Assembly: GCF_030815085.1 (NCBI RefSeq)
Contig: NZ_JAUSWG010000004.1
Length of the DNA: 64,000 nt
From: Paraclostridium ghonii
Lineage (GTDB): Bacteria; Bacillota; Clostridia; Peptostreptococcales; Peptostreptococcaceae
Strand: one strand, 5' to 3'
The translations under genes and the position numbers were made by a program. Positions within the stretch are counted from its first letter, which is position 1; each line of letters opens with the position of its first letter. Of the stretch, positions 1-8,359 are shown in pieces. Below the pieces are notes generated by a model. It was not told the DNA's origin, ran no database searches, and saw nothing but the letters and a program-made list of their open reading frames with translations.

Positions 1-1297
1 GTTTTGAATTACTAAATCCTCCATAATCACTATCTTCCCATTGCATAGGAGTTCTTGCATTATCTCTTGATAATCTACACGCTTTTTCCATAAGTTCTTT
101 ATGATTTTCTCCAGAATCTAAACCTATATAGTAATTGTTCTTTGTTTTAACATCATTGTAATCTTCAATGCTTTCAAATTCTACATTTGTCATACCTATT
201 TCTTGCCCTTGGTATATAAAAGGAGTTCCTTCTTGCATAAAATACATAAGACCTAAACATGTAGCACTTTCATACCAGTATTCTTTATCATTTCCTAACA
301 TTGATACAATTCTTGGTATATCATGATTTTCTATAAACAATGCATTCCATCCTACTCCATGTAAATTTGTTTGCCATTTGCTTAATATATTCTTAAACTC
401 AACTAAGTCAAGTTTTTTATCCATATTGTTACTCCATAAATCTAAATGCTCAAATTGGAATACCATATCGAACTTTCCTTCTTTTTCTGAAACCCAAAGA
501 TGAGCATCTTCAGGAGTTACCCCATTAGCTTCTCCTACAGTCATAACATCATAATTCCCATACGTATTTTCTTTTATATCTTTTAAGTACTTGTGAATTC
601 CTTCTACGTTCATATGTTTTTCAAAACAAGAAACATATTTTAAATTATCTGGGTTTGGCATATCTAAAAGACCTTTTTCTTTATTTATATGACTAATTGC
701 ATCAACTCTAAATCCATCTATACCTTTTTCTAACCACCAGTTCATCATATCGTATATAGCTAATCTCATGTCTTTATTTTCCCAGTTTAAATCTGGCTGT
801 TTTTTAGTAAAAAGATGTAAGTAATATTGATCTGTTAATTCATCCTTAACCCAAGCAGATCCTCCAAATATACTTTCCCAATTGTTTGGCTCTTTGCCAT
901 CCTTTCCATCTCTCCATATATACCAGTCTCTCTTTGGACTGTTTTTTGAATCTCTAGACTCAATAAACCAAGGATGTTCATCACTAGTATGATTTATAAC
1001 TAAGTCAACTATTAGCTTCATATCTCTTTTATGAACTTCATCTAATAGTTCATCAAAGTCTTTCATATCCCCAAATTCATCCATAATATCTCTATAATCA
1101 CTTATATCATATCCATTATCATCATTAGGAGATTTGTAAAAAGGCGAAACCCATATAACGTCTATACCTAAATCTTTTATATAATCTAGTTTTTGTATAA
1201 TCCCTCTTAAATCCCCAATTCCATCACCATTAGAATCATTAAAACTCCTAGGATACACTTGATACGCAACAACTTCTTTCCACCAAGTTTTCTTCAT
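1..1297 (-). CDS. malL: Oligo-1,6-glucosidase / alpha-glucosidase (GH13), C-terminus cut by window edge
   Basis: The reading frame from the ATG at 1297 runs off the left edge, leaving about 432 N-terminal residues of a protein usually near 550-560. It opens with MKKTWWKEVVAYQVYPRSF, the typical GH13 start. Visible GH13 landmarks are GIGDLRGI, the NHTSDEHPWF loop, the nucleophile Asp in GFRVDAISH (about residue 198), the acid/base Glu in TVGEAN (about 254) and the transition-state Asp in ENHDIPR (about 323). The enzyme hydrolyses alpha-1,6 or alpha-1,4 glucosidic bonds in imported, often phosphorylated, oligosaccharides in the cytosol. It is the last gene seen of the malR-controlled PTS operon. 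GGAGG lies just upstream of the start. Trehalose-6-phosphate hydrolase is a close alternative; the operon favours maltose or isomaltose. Confidence 0.88.
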   Translation of the reverse strand, partial: MKKTWWKEVVAYQVYPRSFNDSNGDGIGDLRGIIQKLDYIKDLGIDVIWVSPFYKSPNDDNGYDISDYRDIMDEFGDMKDFDELLDEVHKRDMKLIVDLVINHTSDEHPWFIESRDSKNSPKRDWYIWRDGKDGKEPNNWESIFGGSAWVKDELTDQYYLHLFTKKQPDLNWENKDMRLAIYDMMNWWLEKGIDGFRVDAISHINKEKGLLDMPNPDNLKYVSCFEKHMNVEGIHKYLKDIKENTYGNYDVMTVGEANGVTPEDAHLWVSEKEGKFDMVFQFEHLDLWSNNMDKKLDLVEFKNILSKWQTNLHGVGWNALFIENHDIPRIVSMLGNDKEYWYESATCLGLMYFMQEGTPFIYQGQEIGMTNVEFESIEDYNDVKTKNNYYIGLDSGENHKELMEKACRLSRDNARTPMQWEDSDYGGFSNSK

Positions 1298-1350
1298 ATA
1301 TATCAACCTCCATAAATTTCTATTATATTTCTCTTATATCGTTTCTATGA

Positions 1351-1434
1351 TTTTGGGATAATATAGTTGTTGACGAAACACTTAAGGTACGTCTTTTGTA
1401 CCTTGTGTGAATGAAACAACTATATTATCCAAAA
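1351..1434. repeat. Long nested inverted repeat between the nuclease gene and malL
   Basis: The outer arms (about 1351-1371 and 1415-1434) pair as ATAATATAGTTGTT with AACAACTATATTAT plus flanking GG/CC and TTTT/AAAA, with one bulged G. An inner stem pairs AAGGTAC (1384-1390) with GTACCTT (1398-1404), plus flanking ACAC/GTGT. No U-run follows on the minus strand, so it does not look like a simple terminator. In the operon transcript it would fold between two cistrons and could set processing or stability; a small mobile palindrome is also possible. Confidence 0.6.
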
Positions 1435-1449
1435 ACCCACTTCTAGAAA

Positions 1450-2238
1450 CTATATCTTCACAACTACCTCTACCCCATAATGATCTGATACTACATCTTT
1501 ATTTATCCCATTAAAAATCACATTAGAACTTTCTACTTTAATTACTTTATTTGTAAGTACTAAATCTAATCTTAAGTTTTCTTTATTTTCATCCCATCCA
1601 GCAATTTTACCTTCTACCGTTATACCTACATCTTTATTTTTTGATAATTTATAAGTATCAAAAAGTTTTTGACAAATATAATCATAACCTTCATTTCTTA
1701 CATTTGCATTGTTGTTAAAGTCTCCCATCACAAATGCAATATTATCGTGTTTTATCTTTTTAAAAAGCTCATTAAATTGAGCCTTAAAAGGCTCATCATC
1801 ATCATTCCACCATCCTAAATGACATGAATATAAACTAACTTCTTTTTTATTATAAAGTACATTTAATTTAACTATTTTTCTACTTTTCCAAAATGCAATA
1901 TCATTACTTTTAGAAATATTAAAACTTTCTTTTTCAATTACAGGAAGCTTTGTCATAAGACAAAGCCCCTCCTCATATATATCATAACCTATATGAGCAA
2001 CATCCCAATAGAAAGTGTATTTCTCATTTCCAAGTTTTTTTAATTCATCTTGAAGTAATAAAGCAAAGTTATCTACTTTTACATTATTATAAGTTATATC
2101 TGAACATATTAATTGACTAACCTCTTGTAGAGCTATAACATCATAATCTTTTTCATCAATAACTTTAGCTATATAAGATATTTTTTCAATTTGATTATCT
2201 TCTTGCCATGAATGACAGTTTAGTGTTAAAAGTTTCAA
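1450..2238 (-). CDS. Endonuclease/exonuclease/phosphatase-family hydrolase
   Basis: The 262-residue protein has the metal-dependent EEP fold motifs in order: LTLNCHSW at the N-terminus, LQEV with the metal-ligand Glu (about residue 39), GDFNNN (about 172) and the C-terminal SDHYG with catalytic Asp-His. The start is a TTG at 2238 with AGGAG seven bases upstream, inside the end of the PTS gene; only four bases separate the two genes, so they are translationally close. There is no signal peptide, so it should be cytosolic. Family members cleave DNA, RNA, sphingomyelin or sugar/inositol phosphates. Placement inside a sugar-PTS operon suggests a small phosphorylated or phosphodiester substrate rather than DNA, but this is inference. 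Confidence 0.8.
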   Translation of the reverse strand: MKLLTLNCHSWQEDNQIEKISYIAKVIDEKDYDVIALQEVSQLICSDITYNNVKVDNFALLLQDELKKLGNEKYTFYWDVAHIGYDIYEEGLCLMTKLPVIEKESFNISKSNDIAFWKSRKIVKLNVLYNKKEVSLYSCHLGWWNDDDEPFKAQFNELFKKIKHDNIAFVMGDFNNNANVRNEGYDYICQKLFDTYKLSKNKDVGITVEGKIAGWDENKENLRLDLVLTNKVIKVESSNVIFNGINKDVVSDHYGVEVVVKI

Positions 2239-2242
2239 CGTT

Positions 2243-3898
2243 CTACACTCCTAACATATCTAATATATTTGACTTTAAAACATCTGCTTTTGGCCCATAT
2301 ATCGCTTGTACTCCTCTATCCTTTACAATAAGACCTAATGCTCCAAGTGATTTCCAATCTTTTTCACTTCCAACTAAACTTACATCTTTTACGGTTACTC
2401 TTAATCTAGTCATACATGCATCTACATCTTCTATGTTGTCAGCTCCTCCAAGCAAGTTTATTATTTCGCTTGACAGTACATCTTGATCTATATTGTCAGT
2501 ATTTATTTTTTTACTTTCTTCTTCATTACCTTCATCTATATAATTTCCTTTACGACCTGGCGTTGCTATATTAAACTTTTTAATTAAGAAATTGAATATT
2601 GTAAAGTTTAGTAAGAAAAATACAACACATGATATAAAGAAATTAATTAAATCCATTGTAAGCCCTGCTTTTATAAGCATTGGAGTACGAGTTAGAAACT
2701 CTATAAAACCAAAAGCATGAACTCTTAAATGAATTATATCTGCAAGTGCAAATGCAAGACCTGTAAGAATTGCATAAACTACATATAAAATTGGAGATAT
2801 GAACATAAACATAAATTCTATAGGTTCAGTAACCCCCGTTAAGAAACATGCCAACATAGCTGATATAAATATTGGTTTATAGTTTTTAGTTTTATCTTTA
2901 TCTACATTTTTGTACATTGCTAAAGATATACCCGCAAGCGATGCAGTTGATAATATAACTTGACCTGCTTTAAAACGAGCTGGTGTTACATTTGTTAATA
3001 ATTCATTATATGATGCCATATCACCTGCAGATTTAAAGTTTATTAAATCTGTTATCCACGCAAGCCATAATGGATCTTGACCTGCAACTGCCGTCCCTGC
3101 AGCTGCTCCTGTAGCAATATGATATACTCCTCCTAATTCTGTATAATTCATAGGAACTGTTATCATATGATGAAGTCCAAATGGTAATAATAATCTCTCA
3201 AGTGTTCCATATACAAATGGTGCTAATACTGGAGCTGTATCTTTAGATGAAGCTATCCACATACCAAAAGCATTTAAAGCTCCTTGTGCAAATGGCCATA
3301 CTATAGCTAATATAATTGCACATATTACAGATCCTAATATAACAACAAACGGAACAAAACGTTTTCCGTTGAAAAATGCTAAAGCTGTAGGCAATTTATC
3401 AAAGTTATAGAATTTATTGTAAAGTACAGCTCCCATAAACCCTGATATTATCCCAACAAATACTCCCATGTTAAGTGCCGGTGCACCTAATATAGATGTG
3501 AAGTAATCCTTAACCAAAAGTGTAGATCCTGTTAAAGATGTTACTGTTGCTTGGGGATCTAAAAGCATGTCAGGTGTTACTCCAAGTAAAACTCCCGTTA
3601 TACGATTTACTAATATAAATGCAATTATAGCTGCAAAAGCACCTCCAGCTCTCTCTTTTGCCCAAGAACCTCCAATTGCAACTGCAAATAGTATATGTAG
3701 ATTCCCAATTATTCCCCATCCTATATCTTCTACAACTTTTGCTGTAATCATAATTAAATGAGCATCAGATGTCATTCCTATAAGTTTTCCTATAGAAACC
3801 ATAAGTCCAGCTGCTGGCATGACAGCTATAACTACTAATAACGCTTTTCCAAACTTTTGCCAAAAATCAAATGAAATTAATTTTGTTTTACTACTCAT
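2243..3898 (-). CDS. PTS alpha-glucoside/maltose transporter, EIICB
   Basis: This 551-residue membrane permease imports and phosphorylates a sugar. An EIIC domain of the glucose/maltose superfamily (about ten hydrophobic segments, residues 10-420) carries LLPFGLHHMITVPMNYTELGG and TGVTEPIEFMF. After an acidic linker (EGNEEESKK) comes an EIIB domain with the phosphorylated Cys in DACMTRLR (about residue 495). No EIIA domain is fused, so it must borrow a glucose-type EIIA encoded elsewhere. AAGGAGATGAG precedes the ATG. It is the first gene of the operon that continues into the EEP enzyme and malL, behind a promoter with LacI-type operators. Substrate could be maltose, isomaltose or another alpha-glucoside; sequence alone does not decide. 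Confidence 0.88.
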   Translation of the reverse strand: MSSKTKLISFDFWQKFGKALLVVIAVMPAAGLMVSIGKLIGMTSDAHLIMITAKVVEDIGWGIIGNLHILFAVAIGGSWAKERAGGAFAAIIAFILVNRITGVLLGVTPDMLLDPQATVTSLTGSTLLVKDYFTSILGAPALNMGVFVGIISGFMGAVLYNKFYNFDKLPTALAFFNGKRFVPFVVILGSVICAIILAIVWPFAQGALNAFGMWIASSKDTAPVLAPFVYGTLERLLLPFGLHHMITVPMNYTELGGVYHIATGAAAGTAVAGQDPLWLAWITDLINFKSAGDMASYNELLTNVTPARFKAGQVILSTASLAGISLAMYKNVDKDKTKNYKPIFISAMLACFLTGVTEPIEFMFMFISPILYVVYAILTGLAFALADIIHLRVHAFGFIEFLTRTPMLIKAGLTMDLINFFISCVVFFLLNFTIFNFLIKKFNIATPGRKGNYIDEGNEEESKKINTDNIDQDVLSSEIINLLGGADNIEDVDACMTRLRVTVKDVSLVGSEKDWKSLGALGLIVKDRGVQAIYGPKADVLKSNILDMLGV

Positions 3899-3943
3899 TT
3901 TAAACTCATCTCCTTTTTAAATTTAAATGTTATTTCTAATTTA

Positions 3944-3957
3944 TGCAATCGATTGCA
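3944..3957. promoter_or_regulatory. LacI-family operator, palindromic
   Basis: TGCAATCGATTGCA is a perfect 14-bp palindrome (16 bp with the flanking A and T) with the central CG typical of LacI/GalR operators. It lies about 50 bp downstream of the predicted start of the PTS transcript, where a bound repressor would block elongation. The likely ligand protein is the MalR-like regulator encoded just upstream. Confidence 0.75.
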
Positions 3958-4011
3958 TTAAACGGTAAAAAAATATATAATTTCATTATTTCCCACCCTT
4001 ATTATAAGGAA

Positions 4012-4040
4012 ATTATATCATGTCATGAAAATGTTTTCAA
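4012..4040 (-). promoter_or_regulatory. SigA-type promoter of the maltose PTS operon
   Basis: On the minus strand TTGAAA (4040-4035) and TATAAT (4017-4012) are separated by exactly 17 bp. Transcription should start near 4005, giving a leader of roughly 105 bases before the PTS ATG. Confidence 0.8.
4026..4039. promoter_or_regulatory. cre-like catabolite repression box over the -35
   Basis: On the minus strand the sequence reads TGAAAACATTTTCA, a near-palindrome close to the CcpA cre consensus, with CA instead of CG in the centre. It overlaps the -35 hexamer, a repressing position, as expected for a sugar operon. Confidence 0.55.
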
Positions 4041-4091
4041 GGTTTTTATGTCTTTTTTGTTAAATTTTATAATACAATCACCTTTATCGCA

Positions 4092-4105
4092 TGCAACCAT
4101 TTGCA
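4092..4105. promoter_or_regulatory. Second, imperfect LacI-family operator
   Basis: TGCAACCATTTGCA keeps both outer half-sites (TGCAA and TTGCA) of the 3944-3957 operator but not the palindromic centre. The two sites are 148 bp apart and flank the promoter, an arrangement that permits repression by looping. Confidence 0.5.
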
Positions 4106-4159
4106 CAGGCGGTTTTTATATAGGATATATTAGGTAAACTCAAATATCCTATATAAAAT

Positions 4160-5164
4160 TTATTTAAAAGATTCTCGTTCTATAAACTCTGTATTTACGA
4201 TATAATGTGTGTTTAAACTATCTTCATTTTCTAATTTTTCAATAAGTAATTTAGCTGCATAATATCCTAACTCATCTGCGTTTATATCTACAGATGATAA
4301 TGGAGGAGTTTGATATTTAGAAAGTTGAATATTATTAAATCCAACTAATGATATATAATCTAATCTTTCTTCATTTAGTAATTGTCCTGCTCCGAATGCT
4401 AGTAAATCATCAGTTGTTACAATAGCTGTAACTTTATTTTTATTTAATAGCTCTTTAGCTGCATCATATCCTTGATTTTCTTTAAATAACGATTTATGTA
4501 CAACCAATTGTTCATCATAACTTATCCCATTAACTTCTAGGGCCATCTTATACCCTTTTAATCTATCCTTTGACATATTTAAAGTTTTTATAGCTCCTAT
4601 AAAACCTATTTTTCTATGACCTTTTTGAATAAGCTTATTAACTACATTGTACATAGCTTGAAAATTATCATTATCTACCCATAATATATCATCTGTTTTT
4701 TCAGGTCTTCCAATCGCAACAAATGGAAATTCTATATCTTTTAATAATTTAATACTCTCATCATTTTCATTTACCCTCAGCAATATAATTCCTTCTATTA
4801 AATTTGTATTAGTAATTTCTTTTATACTTTCAAATTCTTTATTCCCGTCTTTTGTAAATACATACGTAATATAGTAATTTTTATTTTGTGCATAAATGCT
4901 CATACCCTTCATAGCATTTATAAAAAATGGATTTGTAAGTAAATCGTCCGCCTCACTAGGTAAAACCACTCCTAATATTTTTGTTTTATTATTTGCTAAG
5001 CTTCTAGCGATTGCATTAGGCTTATAGTTTAAATTTTTTATAGCTTCATTAACTTTATCCTTAGTTTCTTGACTTATCTTAGGATTATTAGATAAAACTC
5101 TAGACACTGTAGAAGTTGCAACACCTGCTTCTTTTGCAACATCTTTTATAGTTACTTTAATCAT
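4160..5164 (-). CDS. malR: LacI/GalR-family repressor, MalR-like
   Basis: The 334-residue regulator has an N-terminal helix-turn-helix (IKDVAKEAGVATSTVSRVL, residues about 5-24), the hinge helix (KPNAIARSLAN) and a periplasmic-binding-protein-like effector domain. I place the start at the ATG at 5164 because GAGGG lies eight bases upstream; an in-frame TTG at 5179 would use no ribosome site. It precedes the alpha-glucoside PTS operon in the same direction, and two LacI-type operators sit in the space between them, so it most probably represses that operon until an alpha-glucoside or its phosphate binds. Assignment as MalR rests on context. Confidence 0.82.
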   Translation of the reverse strand: MIKVTIKDVAKEAGVATSTVSRVLSNNPKISQETKDKVNEAIKNLNYKPNAIARSLANNKTKILGVVLPSEADDLLTNPFFINAMKGMSIYAQNKNYYITYVFTKDGNKEFESIKEITNTNLIEGIILLRVNENDESIKLLKDIEFPFVAIGRPEKTDDILWVDNDNFQAMYNVVNKLIQKGHRKIGFIGAIKTLNMSKDRLKGYKMALEVNGISYDEQLVVHKSLFKENQGYDAAKELLNKNKVTAIVTTDDLLAFGAGQLLNEERLDYISLVGFNNIQLSKYQTPPLSSVDINADELGYYAAKLLIEKLENEDSLNTHYIVNTEFIERESFK

Positions 5165-5326
5165 ACTAAATACCCTCAATATTCTTTATTTTTATATCAA
5201 ATTCAAATAATTATATATCTAATCATGTTTAATTATTATATCATATTTAAGTATAATTTCTCTATTCATTATTCTAAATAAAAAAATCCACTTATATTCA
5301 TAATAACTCTAAAAGTTTATATAATA

Positions 5327-5350
5327 AAAAGGGAGTATATAACCCCCTTT
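5327..5350 (-). terminator. Terminator of the LEA-like gene
   Basis: Minus-strand hairpin AAAGGG...CCCTTT with a ten-base loop followed by a U-rich run (TTTTTATT), directly after the small gene at 5358. Confidence 0.65.
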
Positions 5351-5357
5351 AATGTAT

Positions 5358-5585
5358 CTATTTACCCTTTACATTATCTTTGACTTTTTTACCCACATTT
5401 ACCCCTGTATTTATAGTTTCTTTAGCTATATTTCCTACTCCATTTAACACATCTTTTCCTACATTTAATCCTGTGTTTATAGTTTCTTTACCTATATTCC
5501 CAGTTCCACTTAAAACTTCTTTACCTACATCTGTTACAGGTTTAGTTACTTTTTTTATATTATCTTCTACCTTTTTCTTTGCCAT
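5358..5585 (-). CDS. Small Lys-rich protein with two tandem amphipathic repeats (LEA-like)
   Basis: I do not recognise a family. The protein is about 75 residues: a charged head (MAKKKVEDNIKK) followed by two nearly identical units of about 22 residues, each with the pattern VGK-acidic-VLxGxGNI then KETINTG. The periodic Gly, Thr and Lys pattern resembles late-embryogenesis-abundant or small hydrophilic stress proteins with amphipathic helices. The ATG at 5597 sits directly against the GGGAG ribosome site, so the second ATG at 5585 (spacing 12) is the more workable start. It is monocistronic, with its own terminator and an 18-bp palindrome over its upstream region. A DNA-, membrane- or desiccation-related role is only a guess. 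Confidence 0.65.
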   Translation of the reverse strand: MAKKKVEDNIKKVTKPVTDVGKEVLSGTGNIGKETINTGLNVGKDVLNGVGNIAKETINTGVNVGKKVKDNVKGK

Positions 5586-5602
5586 TTTGCTAAACATCTC
5601 CC

Positions 5603-5644
5603 ATATTATTATATAAGTAGTTTTGTCTACTTATATAATAATAT
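5603..5644. repeat. 18-bp perfect inverted repeat upstream of the LEA-like gene
   Basis: Arms 5603-5620 and 5627-5644 (core TATAAGTAG / CTACTTATA) are perfectly complementary around a TTTTGT loop. It lies between the helicase stop and the next ribosome site and reaches to within one base of that site. It could end the helicase transcript, although no U-run follows, or sequester or regulate the small gene. Confidence 0.65.
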
Positions 5645-5675
5645 GTAGTTTTTTAGTTTTTGTTACATCCCTTAA

Positions 5676-7796
5676 CTACTTGAATAGCTCTATTAGCTCT
5701 TTTTTACTTAGTCCCTTCAAATTATTAGTATTAGATAAATTCTCATCAATAATACTATCTATAATTTCTTTTTTGCTTTCTTGTAATACAATTATTTTTT
5801 CCTCTATAGTATCTTTTGAAATTAGCTTTATGACTTCAACGACATTTTTTTGTCCTAATCTATGAGCTCTATCACTAGCTTGATTTTCAACAGCCAAATT
5901 CCACCATGGATCAAAATGTATAACCATATCTGCGCTCGTTAAATTTAATCCTGTTCCTCCAGCTTTTAAAGATATCAAAAATAGAGTCATATCATTACTC
6001 TCATTAAATTTGTTTACTAAATTTACACGTTCTTTAGCATTTGTTTTTCCATCTAAATACATATATTTTATATTATTATCTTGAATTTCTTTTTCTATTA
6101 ACTTTAAAACACTTGTAAACTGAGAAAATAATAAAACCTTTCTATTACTTGAAATTGCTTCATTTAAAATATCTATGCAAATATCTAATTTAGAACTTTT
6201 ACCATCATAATTTTTTAATAAAGCCTTAGGATGCAGACATAATTGTCTAAGTTTAGTTAAATAAGAAAAAATTGTTATCTTATCTTCTTCATACTTATTA
6301 CATTCTAATTTTTCTATAACATTTTTATTGTATATATCATATATCTTCTTTTGTTCTTTGTTTAACTCTACAATAAACTTCTTTTCTATCTTATCTGGTA
6401 ATTCTTTTATAACCTCTTTTTTAGTTCGCCTTAATATAAATGGTTTTATTAATTTTTTTAATGCCTTAATATCTCCATTTGCAAATCTATTTTCAAAATC
6501 CTTTTTATCATATAAGTATCCTGGCATTATAAAGTCAAATATAGACCATAGCTCTAACAAGTTATTCTCTACCGGAGTTCCCGTTAATGCAAATCGTACA
6601 TTAGCTTGAATACCTTTTATAGATTTTGTTATTATAGCATCTGGATTTTTTATATTTTGAGCTTCATCTATAAATATATAGTCAAATACTTTGTCTTCAT
6701 ATTTTTCAAAATCATTTCTAATTGTTGAATATGTACTTAATATAACATCATAATTCAAGTAATTTTCAATTATATATTCTCTTATTTTTTTATCACCGTG
6801 TGCTATTCCTACTTTTAAGTTTGGCGCAAATTTATCGAACTCACTTTTCCAATTATGTACAAGAGCTGTAGGAGTAATTATTATGCTTTTAGAATTTTTA
6901 TGGCTATTAATAAAAGCTATCGATTGCAATGTTTTTCCAAGCCCCATTTCATCTGCTAAAATTCCCCCTAAATTATAAGTACTTATATTATTAAACCATT
7001 TAACTCCTTCTACTTGATAATCTCTTAATGTGTCTTTAAGGCTTTTAGGTATTTCATAACTCATTTTTTCTTCAAATTTCTCTATTATTTTATTTATATG
7101 CTCTTTTCCCGATATAAAATTAATTTTATTTTCTTTTATGTAGTTATCTATATATAAAATTTTACTATTATCGATTTTAAAATTTTCTGCTTCAGGTGCT
7201 ATTCCTAATGTATCAATGAGTTCTAATAGTGCATGTATATCTTGATTATGCAAATCTAAGTATATAGAATCTTTTAACCTATATAAACGTTTATTTTCTT
7301 TATAAGCATTAAAAATCTCTCTATACCTTTGTTTATTTAAATTACCTATTTTAAAAGAAAGCCTTAAATTTTTATTTTGATCTAAATTAAAGCTATAGCT
7401 TATTTTAGTTTTTGCATATGATACTTTATCATTTATTTTACTTTCTTTGCTTTTTAAATTATTTTTTTTATTTGTTAAGTCATCTATACATTTATAAACC
7501 GCTGCTACCATATGTTTACAAATAAATGTATTGCTTTCAATACTTTTATTTAACCAGTCCTTACAATCACAGCTACTTGAAACTATTCTATGTGTTTTTT
7601 CATTAATTGTAATTAAAGCATTGTTTTTTTCATTATAAATTTCATTACTTACAATTGCATAAAAATTTATATTACCATTATCTTTTTTTATATAACTCTC
7701 ACTTACTAAGTTGTTTTTATAAATTGAAACTCCAGAGTTATGTCTATTTTTTTCTGTATTATTTAGAATAATGTTCTTAATTATACTAGCTTTCAT
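5676..7796 (-). CDS. SWIM zinc-finger / SNF2-family DNA helicase-like ATPase
   Basis: This 706-residue protein has an N-terminal SWIM zinc finger (CDC...CKH, about residues 75-95) followed by a complete SNF2 ATPase: Walker A in ADEMGLGKT, DEAQ box in FIDEAQNIKNP, motif III ALTGTPVENN, the LRRTKKEV segment, then the helicase C half with LLFSQF, GGTGLNL and the arginine-finger motif QASDRAHRLGQ. SNF2 proteins translocate on duplex DNA; bacterial SWIM-SNF2 proteins (RapA/HepA-like group) are poorly characterised. The ATG at 7796 is preferred over GTG 7814 because GAAGG precedes it by ten bases. It appears monocistronic. No restriction or phage-defence partner is visible beside it. Confidence 0.88.
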   Translation of the reverse strand: MKASIIKNIILNNTEKNRHNSGVSIYKNNLVSESYIKKDNGNINFYAIVSNEIYNEKNNALITINEKTHRIVSSSCDCKDWLNKSIESNTFICKHMVAAVYKCIDDLTNKKNNLKSKESKINDKVSYAKTKISYSFNLDQNKNLRLSFKIGNLNKQRYREIFNAYKENKRLYRLKDSIYLDLHNQDIHALLELIDTLGIAPEAENFKIDNSKILYIDNYIKENKINFISGKEHINKIIEKFEEKMSYEIPKSLKDTLRDYQVEGVKWFNNISTYNLGGILADEMGLGKTLQSIAFINSHKNSKSIIITPTALVHNWKSEFDKFAPNLKVGIAHGDKKIREYIIENYLNYDVILSTYSTIRNDFEKYEDKVFDYIFIDEAQNIKNPDAIITKSIKGIQANVRFALTGTPVENNLLELWSIFDFIMPGYLYDKKDFENRFANGDIKALKKLIKPFILRRTKKEVIKELPDKIEKKFIVELNKEQKKIYDIYNKNVIEKLECNKYEEDKITIFSYLTKLRQLCLHPKALLKNYDGKSSKLDICIDILNEAISSNRKVLLFSQFTSVLKLIEKEIQDNNIKYMYLDGKTNAKERVNLVNKFNESNDMTLFLISLKAGGTGLNLTSADMVIHFDPWWNLAVENQASDRAHRLGQKNVVEVIKLISKDTIEEKIIVLQESKKEIIDSIIDENLSNTNNLKGLSKKELIELFK

Positions 7797-7818
7797 ATTT
7801 TCACATACCTTCACTTTT

Positions 7819-7858
7819 AAAATATATAAGACCTGTATTCACAGGTCTTATATATTTT
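7819..7858 (-). terminator. Terminator of the 60-residue protein gene
   Basis: Perfect 18-bp arms 7819-7836 and 7841-7858 (core AAGACCTGT / ACAGGTCTT) around a four-base loop, rich in U at the 3' side. It overlaps the stop codon of the gene ending at 7857. Confidence 0.75.
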
Positions 7859-8039
7859 ATTTAATTTTTTTATTTTTAACTTCTTTTTTAATATCATCTA
7901 CACTTAGAGATAAAAACAAATTTGTAAGTGTATTATCCATATCTCCACTTAAACTATCTAAATCATTAAAACTTAAATTTTCATATAATACACTATCTTC
8001 TAAATTTTCATTTCTATTGTTATCATCTTTTTTATTCAT
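7857..8039 (-). CDS. Hypothetical small acidic/polar protein (60 aa)
   Basis: No family recognised. The protein starts MNKKDDNNRNENLED, is rich in Asn, Asp, Leu and Lys and has no membrane segment or cysteine. Support for a real gene is a strong ribosome site (GGAGAGG, seven bases before the ATG) and a perfect terminator hairpin that begins at its stop codon. The leucines in the middle third could form one amphipathic helix. It lies directly upstream of the SNF2 helicase, but the terminator separates the two. Confidence 0.6.
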   Translation of the reverse strand: MNKKDDNNRNENLEDSVLYENLSFNDLDSLSGDMDNTLTNLFLSLSVDDIKKEVKNKKIK

Positions 8040-8123
8040 ATTATATACCTCTCCTATATTTTATATTTTCATTATTTTATGTGTTCTAATAAACAATATA
8101 CAAATATATAGATTTCTATAAAC

Positions 8124-8153
8124 AAAAAAAGCACCTTCTGAACTAGGTACTTT
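8124..8153 (-). terminator. Terminator downstream of tRNA-Ser
   Basis: Minus-strand hairpin AAAGTACC...GGTGCTTT followed by seven U, six bases after the CCA end of the tRNA. Confidence 0.75.
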
Positions 8154-8157
8154 AAAA

Positions 8158-8247
<90 letters not shown>

Positions 8248-8321
8248 GTATTTCATCAACTTCTTCAAACAATATATCATCTTTTTATTTCTTTGTAAAT
8301 AGTTTTTACTATTTTTTACAG

Positions 8322-8353
8322 AAATGGTGAATATCATTTGATATTCACCATTT
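8322..8353. terminator. Hairpin after the propeller kinase gene
   Basis: Perfect 15-bp arms (AAATGGTGAATATCA and its complement) with a two-base centre. The U-run is longer on the plus strand (TTTTT) than on the minus strand (TTT), but the only gene ending here is the minus-strand kinase. Confidence 0.55.
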
Positions 8354-8359
8354 TTCAAT

